In this document: in pieces, positions 57,046 through 64,000 of the stretch
How the letters are laid out: every line of letters starts with the position of its first letter
How positions within the stretch are numbered: position 1 is the first letter of the stretch
From: Rhizohabitans arisaemae
Lineage (GTDB): Bacteria > Actinomycetota > Actinomycetes > Streptosporangiales > Streptosporangiaceae
Direction of reading: 5' to 3'
Length of the DNA stretch: 64,000 bases
NCBI RefSeq assembly: GCF_025996515.1
Contig: NZ_BLRH01000034.1
Span: forward strand, 372,001-436,000
Notes under the pieces: generated by a model
The model's input: only the letters and a program-made list of their open reading frames with translations
What the model was told of the DNA's origin: nothing
Database searches by the model: none
Translations under genes and position numbers: made by a program

Positions 57046-57828
57046 TCAGGACGCCCTCCCGATGGGGACGACCAGCGGGGCGCCCGACACCGGGCACGGC
57101 ACCACCTTGGCCTCAAGTCCGAAAACGGCGAGCAGCATCTCCTCGGTGAGGACCTCCCGCGGGGTGCCGGCGGTGACGATCCGGCCGTCGCGCATGGCGA
57201 CGAGCCGGTCGGCGTAGCGGGCGGCGAGGTTCAGGTCGTGCAGCACCATCACGATGGTGCTGCCTCCCCGGCCGTGCAGCCGCCGCACCAGGTCGAGGAC
57301 CTCGACCTGGTGCGCCAGGTCGAGGAAGGTGGTGGGCTCGTCCAGCAGAAGCAGGTCGGTGCCCTGGGCGAGGGCCATGGAGATCCAGGCGCGCTGGCGC
57401 TGGCCGCCCGAGAGCTCGTCCAGGGGCCGCTCGGCGAGGTCGAGCAGCCCGGTCAGCTGGAGCGCCTCGGCGACGACGCCCTCGTCGTCGGACGACCACT
57501 GGCGATACCAGCTCTGGTGCGGGTGCCGGCCCCGGGCGACGAGGTCGGCCACGGTGAGTCCCTCCGGAGCCGTGGGCGTCTGCGGAAGGATGCCCAGGAT
57601 CTTGGCGACGTCCCGGCCCGCAAGCCGGTCGATGCGCTTGCCGTCGAGCAGGACCCGGCCGCCCGTCGGCTTGAGGAGCCGGCCCAGCGCGCGGAGCAGG
57701 GTGGATTTCCCGCACCCGTTGGGGCCGATGATCGTGGTGACGGTACCGGTCTCGATGCCCAGGTCTAGCCCGTCGACGACGGTACGGTCGCCGTATCCGA
57801 GGGTGACGTCGACGGCTTGGAGTCTCAT
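57046..57828 (-). CDS. Iron-siderophore ABC transporter ATP-binding protein (FepC/FhuC type)
   Basis: A 260-residue ATPase: Walker [10 protein letters not shown] (35-43), signature [11 protein letters not shown], Walker [14 protein letters not shown] and the switch VLHDLNLA, all in the form usual for siderophore importers. The segment [18 protein letters not shown] is typical of FepC-like proteins. GGAGGACAGCCC precedes ATG 57828. It is the last gene of the minus-strand permease operon and energises uptake of ferric siderophore bound by the lipoprotein encoded at 60.1 kb. Confidence 0.93.
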   Translation of the reverse strand: MRLQAVDVTLGYGDRTVVDGLDLGIETGTVTTIIGPNGCGKSTLLRALGRLLKPTGGRVLLDGKRIDRLAGRDVAKILGILPQTPTAPEGLTVADLVARGRHPHQSWYRQWSSDDEGVVAEALQLTGLLDLAERPLDELSGGQRQRAWISMALAQGTDLLLLDEPTTFLDLAHQVEVLDLVRRLHGRGGSTIVMVLHDLNLAARYADRLVAMRDGRIVTAGTPREVLTEEMLLAVFGLEAKVVPCPVSGAPLVVPIGRAS

Positions 57829-57854
57829 GGGCTGTCCTCCGCTTGGGGTCTCAC

Positions 57855-58937
57855 TCAGGCCCGCCGTTCCCGGCGGATACGGATGAGCAGGTAGACGAGG
57901 TACGGGGCGCCGATGACGGCGGTGACCACGCCGACGGGGAGTTCGACGGGGCTGAACAGGGTACGGGCCACCAGATCGGCCGCGACGGTCAGCACGGCGC
58001 CGGTCAGGGCGGACACGACGAGCGGAGGCTGGGGCGTGCCGGCCACCCGCAGGGCGATCTGTGGGGCGGCGAGGGCGACGAAGGCGATGGGGCCCGCCGA
58101 CGCGGTGGCGACGGCGGCGAGGAGCACGGCGATGAAGATCAGCACGCTTCGGGCGTGATTCGTGCGCACGCCGAGCCCGGTGACGGTGTCGTCGCCGAAG
58201 CGCAGCGCGGCCAGGGAACGGCTGCCGAACAGGGCGGCGGGGACCAGGACCGCGAGGGCGAGCCCGACGGGCAGCACGTGCTCCCAGCCGCGTGCGTGGA
58301 GGGAGCCGCTGATCCACACCATCGCCCTGCCGCTGTCGTTGACGTCGCCCACGGTCAGCAGCCAGTACTTGACGTTGCTGAAGACGGCGGCGACGCCGAT
58401 GCCGACCAGCACCAGCCGATGTCCTTCGAGGCCGCGCCGCCAGGCCAGGGCGTAGACGGCGGCGGCGCCGAGCAGGCCGCCCGCCAGGGCGACGGCGGGG
58501 ACGCCGAGGAGGGACAGGCCGCCGCTGACCCCGCCGTAGGCGGCGCCGGTCAAGACGATCAGCGCGACCACGGCGACGCTGGCACCCTGGGTGACGCCGA
58601 GAACGTCGGTGCTGGCCAGCGGGTTCCGGGCGATGGCCTGGGTGATCGCGCCGGACAGCGCCAGCGCGGCGCCGACCAGGGCTCCGGTGAGGGCTCGGGG
58701 CAGGCGGAGTTCCCTGACGACGAAGCTGTTCGGGGTGTCGCCGAAGGTCGCGGCGGCCACGTCCCCGACCGTCAGGGGGATGTCGCCGATGGTCGTGCTC
58801 AGGGCCATCAGCGAAAGCAGTGCGGCCGCTCCGGCCAGGGTGAGGACGAGGGCTCGCAGGCGCACGAGCCAGGACACCCCGCGCAGGCGCAGGGCTTTCC
58901 CGGCGGTGATCCTGGTCACCGGCGCGGGGGCGTTCAC
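57855..58937 (-). CDS. Iron-siderophore ABC transporter permease (FecCD family)
   Basis: A 360-residue membrane protein with about nine or ten helices. FecCD landmarks are [43 protein letters not shown], and near the end AAPQIALRV (the ATPase-contact loop) and [23 protein letters not shown] 58937 overlaps the stop of the first permease by 4 bases. With its neighbour it forms the heterodimeric channel of the importer. Confidence 0.93.
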   Translation of the reverse strand: MNAPAPVTRITAGKALRLRGVSWLVRLRALVLTLAGAAALLSLMALSTTIGDIPLTVGDVAAATFGDTPNSFVVRELRLPRALTGALVGAALALSGAITQAIARNPLASTDVLGVTQGASVAVVALIVLTGAAYGGVSGGLSLLGVPAVALAGGLLGAAAVYALAWRRGLEGHRLVLVGIGVAAVFSNVKYWLLTVGDVNDSGRAMVWISGSLHARGWEHVLPVGLALAVLVPAALFGSRSLAALRFGDDTVTGLGVRTNHARSVLIFIAVLLAAVATASAGPIAFVALAAPQIALRVAGTPQPPLVVSALTGAVLTVAADLVARTLFSPVELPVGVVTAVIGAPYLVYLLIRIRRERRA

Positions 58938-59986
58938 AGGCGCACCTGGTTTCTGCGGCGTACCAGGGCCACGAAGAACGGTGCGCCGATCAGCGCCAGC
59001 ACCACGCCCACCTCCAGTTCGCCCGGGAGCGCCACCACGCGGCCGATGACGTCGGCGGTCAGCAGCAGGATCGCCCCGAGCAGCCCGGAGTAGGGCACGA
59101 GCCATCGGTGGTCCGGGCCCGCCAGCGGCCGGACCATGTGCGGCACCATCAGCCCGACGAACGCCACGGCTCCGCAGGCGGCCACGGAGGCCCCGGTGAG
59201 CAGGGTGACGGCGACGATCCCGACGGCGCGGGTGACGGCGACGTTCTGCCCGAGGGAGCAGGCGACGTCTTCGCCGAGGGCGAGGGTGTTGAGGCCGGGG
59301 GCGCCTGCCAGGGCGATCAGCAGCCCGGCGGCCGCGAACGGGAGCACCTGCCAGAACACGGTCTCACCGCGCCCGGCGACGGACCCGGCCTGCCAGAAAC
59401 GGAACACGTCCATCGCCTGTTCGTCGAGGAGCACCACGGCCGAGGTGAAGGCGTACAGGAAGGCGCTGACCGCGGTCCCGGCGAGGGCGAGGGTGACGGG
59501 GGTGGACCCGCTTCTGCCGCCGCCCGCGGTGCCGAGGGCGAAAACCCCGGCGCTGGCCAGGAGTGCGCCTGCCAGACCGAACCAGATGTAGGTGTGGAGT
59601 CCGGTCATGTCGAACACCAGGATGCTGACGACCATGGCGAACGCCGCTCCCTGGGTGACACCGAGAAGCCCGGGGTCGGCCAGCGGGTTGCGGGTGTGGC
59701 CCTGCATCAGTGCTCCGGCCACGCCGAGGGAGATGCCGGCCAGGACGCCGAGCGCGGTGCGCGGCACGCGCAGGGAGCGGACCACGATGTCGCTTTCGCC
59801 GCCGGTGGGGGCGGTGAGCGCCAGCCACACGTCGCCGGGCGCGACGGGGTTTGCGCCGACGGCGAGGCTGAGGACCACGGTCAGGGCCAGGATCGCGGTC
59901 AACACGCCGAGGGCGAGGGTTCTGCGCCGTCGGATGCGACGGAGCCGTCCCTTTGCCGGGGGGCGCGCGAGCGCCGCTGTACTCAC
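58934..59986 (-). CDS. Iron-siderophore ABC transporter permease (FecCD family)
   Basis: A 350-residue permease with the same landmarks: [60 protein letters not shown] and [20 protein letters not shown]. The start is GTG 59986 with GAGGAG upstream. It is the first gene of the operon, divergent from the binding-protein gene, and the iron box between them should control both. The partner permease overlaps it by 4 bases. Confidence 0.93.
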   Translation of the reverse strand: MSTAALARPPAKGRLRRIRRRRTLALGVLTAILALTVVLSLAVGANPVAPGDVWLALTAPTGGESDIVVRSLRVPRTALGVLAGISLGVAGALMQGHTRNPLADPGLLGVTQGAAFAMVVSILVFDMTGLHTYIWFGLAGALLASAGVFALGTAGGGRSGSTPVTLALAGTAVSAFLYAFTSAVVLLDEQAMDVFRFWQAGSVAGRGETVFWQVLPFAAAGLLIALAGAPGLNTLALGEDVACSLGQNVAVTRAVGIVAVTLLTGASVAACGAVAFVGLMVPHMVRPLAGPDHRWLVPYSGLLGAILLLTADVIGRVVALPGELEVGVVLALIGAPFFVALVRRRNQVRL

Positions 59987-60089
59987 CAGCCGTGCTCCTC
60001 TCCGGTTCGCTCGCGGGTCCGCTGCCGGACACGCACGGAAGCCCCATTTCGGTTATGCGGGACCCAGGGGATTATGTCAGGCAAAGTAT

Positions 60090-60120
60090 GGCTAACCTTA
60101 GTTAGGTTAGCCTTGCCTTT
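60090..60120. promoter_or_regulatory. DtxR/IdeR-type iron box between divergent siderophore-import genes
   Basis: GGCTAACCT (60090-60098) and AGGTTAGCC (60104-60112) form a perfect 9-bp inverted repeat around 5 bases. The sequence TTAGGTTAGCCTTGCCTTT (60102-60120) matches the 19-bp iron-box consensus TTAGGTTAGGCTAACCTAA at 13 or more positions, so two overlapping sites are likely. Iron-loaded DmdR/IdeR would repress both the permease operon and the binding-protein gene. Confidence 0.8.
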
Positions 60121-60136
60121 ACTTAGGGAGTGTCCA

Positions 60137-61147
60137 ATGAGACGGTTTCGGGCCCTGGCCACCGGGGCGGCGGCAGCCGTACTTTCCCTGGGACTCGCCG
60201 CCTGCGGGTCGAGCACCCCCACACCGGTCGGCTCGCCCGCGGCGGAAGGCGGAGCCCCCGCCGCGGGCGCGGCGTTCCCGCGCACCGTCAAACACGCCAT
60301 GGGCGAAACGAAGATCCCGGCGCAGCCCAAGCGGGTCGTCGCCCTGGACCAGAGCTTCGTCGACGCGGTGCTCAGCCTGGAGACCGAGCTCATCGGCTTC
60401 ACCGAGTACCGCTCGATCGCCGGCAAACTGCCCTCGTACCTGGATTCCGTCCAAGGACACGCCGCGCAGGCCGTCACCGTGGGCACCCTGGAGAGCCCCA
60501 GCCTGGAGAAGATCATCTCGCTGAAGCCGGACCTGATCGTATCGGCCAAGGTCCGCCACGAGGCGCTCTACGCCAAGCTCTCCCAGATCGCGCCGACCGT
60601 GTTCGGCGAAACCACCGGCGCCATCTGGAAGGACAACATCCGCCTCGTAGGCCAGGCCGTCGGCAAGGAGGACCTCGCCGATCAGACGATCGCGAAGTTC
60701 GAGCAGCGCGCCGCGGCCATCGGCAAGTCCATCGCCGGGGCGGGCGGCGGGACGATGCCGGCCGTCTCGGTCGTCCGGTTCGTCGACGAGCCCACCGCCC
60801 GCCTCTACGTCGAAAACTCCTACTCCGGCATCGTGCTCAAGGACGTCGGCTTCCGCCGGCCCGAAGGCCAGCCCACCACCACCGACACCATCAACGTCGA
60901 CATCAGCGAGGAACGCATCCTCGACCTCGACGCGGACCACATTTTCATCGCGGTCCGCATCGAGGACGGCACCGACAAGAACGCCACCGGCGACAAGTTC
61001 ATGGCCAACCCCCTCTGGGGACGCCTCAAGGGCAAGAAGCACGACGTCAGCGACACCACATGGATGAGCGCCGTCGGCCTCCAAGGGGCACACGCGATGC
61101 TCGACGACCTGGCGAAGCTGTTCAACGTGGACCCCGCCAAGGCGTAG
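60137..61147 (+). CDS. Iron-siderophore ABC transporter substrate-binding lipoprotein
   Basis: A 336-residue lipoprotein with a signal ending LSLGLAACGSS (modified Cys at residue 23). The mature protein is a class III (FepB/FecB-like) binding protein: RTVKHAMGETKIPAQPKRVV, ALDQSFVDAVLSLETELIGF, SLEKIISLKPDLIVSAKVRH. It captures ferric siderophore outside the membrane and passes it to the FecCD permeases. AGGGAG lies 6 bases before the ATG. It is divergent from the permease operon and lies right behind the iron box. Confidence 0.93.
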   Translation: MRRFRALATGAAAAVLSLGLAACGSSTPTPVGSPAAEGGAPAAGAAFPRTVKHAMGETKIPAQPKRVVALDQSFVDAVLSLETELIGFTEYRSIAGKLPSYLDSVQGHAAQAVTVGTLESPSLEKIISLKPDLIVSAKVRHEALYAKLSQIAPTVFGETTGAIWKDNIRLVGQAVGKEDLADQTIAKFEQRAAAIGKSIAGAGGGTMPAVSVVRFVDEPTARLYVENSYSGIVLKDVGFRRPEGQPTTTDTINVDISEERILDLDADHIFIAVRIEDGTDKNATGDKFMANPLWGRLKGKKHDVSDTTWMSAVGLQGAHAMLDDLAKLFNVDPAKA

Positions 61148-61459
61148 GCGCATCCCAGGCCCCGGACCCGGCCGCATCTCCGGGGCCTGCTTCGGAAGCC
61201 GCGTTCCGCACCGCCGCGCCGGGTCCGGCGACGCCGGTCGGTCAAGGGGTTGAGGGAAAACCCTGAGAAGATCACAGGGATCGCCACGATGTGGCGACGG
61301 CCCGTCCCGGCGCATGGTTGAGCCGATGGACCGAGGGTGCGGGCTTCGCCCCGTACCGGATCGCGAGCAATCGGAGAGCACCATGCGTGTGATGAGGAAT
61401 CCGCTGCTCGGCGCGGCGCCCGCCGCGTCGGCGTCGGCGTTCGGTGGGAGGAGCCTCGG

Positions 61460-61942
61460 GTGAAGGGATTCCTGACGCTCTTTGCGATCGTTGTCGTCGC
61501 GTTTCTGGGGGTCGTCGCCGTACAAAACGGGTTGATCTCCTTGCCGTCGCCCGGCCAGGGGTCGGACGGCTCGGGCCGGGGCGAGCCACCCCCTCAGCCG
61601 CCCAGGCGGCCGGAGAAGACTCCGTCGCCCACGACGGAACCCCCTCCCCCGGTGCAAAAACCCAAGACGCCGCAGGGCCCGCCGCGGCTCGGCCACTGCC
61701 TCAACCCCTCCCCGACCATCAGCTGCCAGATCGACGGCGCGGGTTTCGAGCCGGAGGAGACGGTCGACCTGTTCTACACGTATCCCTCCTCCGCCGAGGC
61801 CCGGTACGAGGTCGTCGCGTCCGACGAAGGTGCCTTCGCCTACGCCGTCCTCCGCGCGGACGTGCCGGGGACGGTTCGGGTACGGGCCGTCGGCCGGTCT
61901 TCGGGGCGCACCGCCGAGATCTCGTTCGTCACGAGCGACTGA
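61460..61942 (+). CDS. Membrane-anchored protein with proline-rich linker and small external domain
   Basis: A 160-residue protein: an N-terminal hydrophobic helix (MKGFLTLFAIVVVAFLGVVA), a proline-rich linker (about 38-75, PPPQPPRRPEKTP) and an external immunoglobulin-like domain, GHCLNPSPTISCQIDGAGFE, PEETVDLFYTYPSSAEARYE ending in VRAVGRSSGRTAEISFV. The external domain has two cysteines and looks like the beta-sandwich modules of surface proteins. GGGAGGAG before GTG 61460 fixes the start. Function unknown. Confidence 0.75.
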   Translation: MKGFLTLFAIVVVAFLGVVAVQNGLISLPSPGQGSDGSGRGEPPPQPPRRPEKTPSPTTEPPPPVQKPKTPQGPPRLGHCLNPSPTISCQIDGAGFEPEETVDLFYTYPSSAEARYEVVASDEGAFAYAVLRADVPGTVRVRAVGRSSGRTAEISFVTSD

Positions 61943-62032
61943 CGGCCGGCTCCGCCCGTACCGGGCCCGGACGATCCCACCGATCGGGACAGAGCGCTGC
62001 CACACTGGTGGCCGGAGGAGTCGGGAGGTTTC

Positions 62033-62707
62033 ATGCGCGTCGTGATCTGTGATGATTCGGCGTTGTTCCGCAGGGGGCTCGCCCTGCTGCTGCGGCATCT
62101 GGGCGTCGAGGTGGTCGCCGAGATCGCGGACGTGGGCGAGCTGCGGCCCCGGCTCGCCGCCGAGCGGGTCGACGTCGTGATCCTGGACATCCGGATGCCG
62201 CCGACCTTCACCGACGAAGGGCTGACCGAGGCCGTCGGGCTCCGGGCGCGGTTCCCGGAGCTGGGGGTGCTGGTCCTGTCGACGTACGCCGAGGCCGCGT
62301 ACGCGACGCGTCTGCTGGAGGCGAGCCCGCGCGGGGTCGGCTACCTCCTCAAAGACAACGTGGAGAATCCGAGCGCCTTGCGGGACGCGCTGGAGCGGGT
62401 CACCTCGGGTGGCGCCGTGGTCGACCCGGAGATCATCGGCATGCTGGTGCGGGCGCGGCACGAGGAGACGCTGGTGAACCGGTTGACCGACCGGGAGCGG
62501 GAGGTCCTCGCGCTGATGGCCGAGGGGCGGTCGAACGCGGCGATCGCGCGGCGGCTGTTCGTGGGGGCCAAGACGGTGGAGGCACACATCGCGGCGGTCA
62601 TGACCAAGCTGGACCTGCGTCCGGAACCGGAGGACAACCGGCGGGTGCTGGCCGTGCTGACCTGGCTGCGGCTCGGCGGCGGGCCACTGGAACGCGTCGG
62701 CGGGTGA
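62033..62707 (+). CDS. Two-component response regulator, NarL/LuxR family
   Basis: A 224-residue response regulator. The receiver domain starts MRVVICDDSALFRRGLALLL with the acidic pair at 7-8, the phosphorylated Asp at about 52 in VVILDIRMPP, and Lys in YLLKDN. The C-terminal LuxR helix-turn-helix is LTDREREVLALMAEGRSNAA, IARRLFVGAKTVEAHIAAVM. The convergent histidine kinase of the NarX type at the end of the window is its natural partner. Targets unknown. Confidence 0.93.
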   Translation: MRVVICDDSALFRRGLALLLRHLGVEVVAEIADVGELRPRLAAERVDVVILDIRMPPTFTDEGLTEAVGLRARFPELGVLVLSTYAEAAYATRLLEASPRGVGYLLKDNVENPSALRDALERVTSGGAVVDPEIIGMLVRARHEETLVNRLTDREREVLALMAEGRSNAAIARRLFVGAKTVEAHIAAVMTKLDLRPEPEDNRRVLAVLTWLRLGGGPLERVGG

Positions 62708-62929
62708 GCGGGCCTGGGTCGGCCCCGGCGAGCTTGGCAAACGGCGGAAGGGTGCCGCCGACGGTGCGCTCCGGCTCCGGCGCGGTAGGCCCGTGCCGCC
62801 GTCTGGGCGCCTCAGGTTGAGCCTCGGCCTGGTTGCGGGAGCGGTCGTGGCAGCCCCGAGGTTGCGGCACACCTTACCCGGCTCCGGGTGCCGCCCCGTC
62901 GCCCGCCTTGGCCGTACGGCGTGCGCGGC

Positions 62930-64000
62930 TCAGCCGGCGGGCCGGGCGGGGATCCGACCGGAGACCGCGGTGCCCTCCCCCGGTGCGGACTCGACGGTGA
63001 GCACGCCGCCGACGGCGCCGAGCCGGTCGCGCATGTTCACGAAACCGTGTCCCTGCCCGGCCCCGGGGGTGAAGCCGCGGCCGTCGTCGCGGACCTCGAA
63101 GCGGAGCTCCTCCTCTTCGGCGTGGATCCGCACCTGGACGAAGGCGCCGGGACCCGCGTGCTTGGCCGCGTTCTGGACGGCTTCCAGGCAGCAGAAGTAG
63201 ACGGCGGCCTCGACCTGTTCGGGATAGCGGTACGGCAGGTCGGCGGTGACGCGGTGGCGCAGCGGCAGGCGCCGGGTGGCCGAGCGGAGGGCTTCGCCGA
63301 GGCCGTGGGCGCGCAGCAGCGGCGGGTAGATGCCGTGGGCGAGTTCACGGAACGCCGCGTTGGTGGCGCGGACGACGCCGCGCAGCTCCTGAAGGAGTTC
63401 GGCCGCCGCGGCCGGGTCGGATTGCACGATCGCGCAGGCCAGGCCGAGTTTGACCGAGAGGGTGACCAGATGCTGCTGGGCTCCGTCGTGCAGGTCGCGT
63501 TCGATGGCACGGCGGGAGGCGTCGGCGGCGGTGACGATCCGCAGGCGGGAGGCGCGCAGCTCGGCGTTGCTGCGCCGGAGCTCCTCCAGCGACGCCTGGA
63601 GGGCGGAGTCCAGCCGCAGGGTGTGCAGGGCGAGGCCGACCTGGCGGGCGAGTTCGATGAGCACGCGGTTCTCCGCCTCGGTGAACTCGGGCGCCTCCGG
63701 GGTCCGCCGGACGACAAGCAGTCCGAGCAGGTCGCCGAGGTGCGCGGCCGGGACGACGCGGACCGGCGCCTGCCGCGGGTGACCGGCGAGCAGGTGGGGC
63801 AGCCACACCTCCGCCCAGGCGGCTCCCCCGATCGGGGTGCGCCCGACGACGAGCCGTTCCTTGTCGGTGAGGGTGAGCCGCGCGGCGGGGAGTTCGGGCA
63901 CGCTGACCGTGCGGCGGAGCATCCCCTCGGTTCCGACCCAGACCTCCGCGCCGGCCGGTCCCAAGGTGGCTTTGAGGGACTCCGTCAGCTGGAGCATCAG
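62930..64000 (-). CDS. Sensor histidine kinase (HisKA_3 type), 5' end outside window
   Basis: The frame is open from 62930 to the window end; the visible 356 codons start inside the protein, since the first helices or membrane part would lie beyond 64000. A GAF-like domain (about 10-125 of the visible part) is followed by a coiled region, the dimerisation helix with ERDLHDGAQQHLVTLSVKLG (phosphorylated His about 170), and an HATPase domain with VQNAAKHAGPGAFV (N box), VRDDGRGF (G1) and GHGFVNMRDRLGAVGG (G2). It should phosphorylate the NarL-type regulator encoded convergently. Confidence 0.9.
   Translation of the reverse strand: MMLQLTESLKATLGPAGAEVWVGTEGMLRRTVSVPELPAARLTLTDKERLVVGRTPIGGAAWAEVWLPHLLAGHPRQAPVRVVPAAHLGDLLGLLVVRRTPEAPEFTEAENRVLIELARQVGLALHTLRLDSALQASLEELRRSNAELRASRLRIVTAADASRRAIERDLHDGAQQHLVTLSVKLGLACAIVQSDPAAAAELLQELRGVVRATNAAFRELAHGIYPPLLRAHGLGEALRSATRRLPLRHRVTADLPYRYPEQVEAAVYFCCLEAVQNAAKHAGPGAFVQVRIHAEEEELRFEVRDDGRGFTPGAGQGHGFVNMRDRLGAVGGVLTVESAPGEGTAVSGRIPARPAG

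Noticed and set aside
59108-60136. Upstream in-frame extension of the siderophore-binding protein
   Set aside because: It is antisense to the FecCD permease and low-complexity; the lipoprotein signal and ribosome-binding site fix the start at 60137.

Overview
The window is high-GC DNA (roughly 70%) with GTG and TTG starts, 4-base ATGA/GTGA stop-start overlaps, many TetR/PadR/MerR/ECF regulators, Tat and lipoprotein signals, a DtxR-type iron box and actinobacterial families (DUF1048 with PadR, GAP/SfLAP, LAL regulators, ECF41/ECF42 sigma factors, DUF397-free accessory islands). It is best read as chromosome of a filamentous actinomycete, probably Streptosporangiaceae or Thermomonosporaceae; the genus cannot be fixed from the sequence alone.

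Layout. 1-7 kb: the 5' part of a large ATP-dependent LuxR-type (LAL) regulator, then a divergently controlled catabolic operon (Asp/Glu racemase family, RidA family, acetaldehyde dehydrogenase, 4-hydroxy-2-oxovalerate aldolase, 2-oxopent-4-enoate hydratase) facing a LysR regulator. 7-19.5 kb: a MacB-like ABC exporter with its PadR regulator, a SoxR protein, a PadR plus twin DUF1048 operon with a perfect operator, a TetR plus GAP-family membrane operon, a pair of bacterial PH-domain membrane proteins, an APC permease, an NmrA-like reductase, and an unusual membrane protein carrying two ribosomal L7/L12 C-terminal-like modules. 19.5-31 kb: an accessory stretch with a decayed MMPL transporter beside a very strong orphan operator, a Tat-exported FAD oxidase and the scar of a second copy, a cluster of small secreted paralogues around a TolB-propeller/RTX-repeat protein, and two broken integrases flanking that cluster. 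31-40 kb: acyltransferase/hydrolase pair, PadR with a carotenoid oxygenase, an AAA ATPase with a nuclease-like C-terminus under a 37-bp palindromic promoter, two His-rich membrane proteins, and a VOC/YCII/ECF42 sigma unit.

40-51 kb is a duplication and decay zone: remnants of selA and selB (selenocysteine machinery), one intact and two broken copies of a DsbA/FrnE-like oxidoreductase, an orphan graspetide-type methyltransferase coupled to a 53-residue zinc-finger-like protein, a duplicated (membrane protein + MerR) divergon of which one MerR copy is internally deleted, a class II Fic protein with palindromic operators, and a phosphotransferase. A small hairpin family recurs between these genes. 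51-64 kb is more ordered: an ECF sigma with a membrane partner, a VOC + ECF41 (SigJ-type) unit with a matching ECF41-like promoter, DUF4287, a siderophore ABC importer (binding protein divergent from two FecCD permeases and an ATPase) under an iron box, and a convergent response regulator/histidine kinase pair.

The recurrent theme of the middle 30 kb is gene loss by internal deletion: several loci keep the first and last codons of a gene but lack the middle (secreted paralogue at 24.9 kb, selB, MerR copy 1; the FAD oxidase scar keeps the last codons and upstream flank). No rRNA, tRNA, CRISPR array or intact transposase was recognised.
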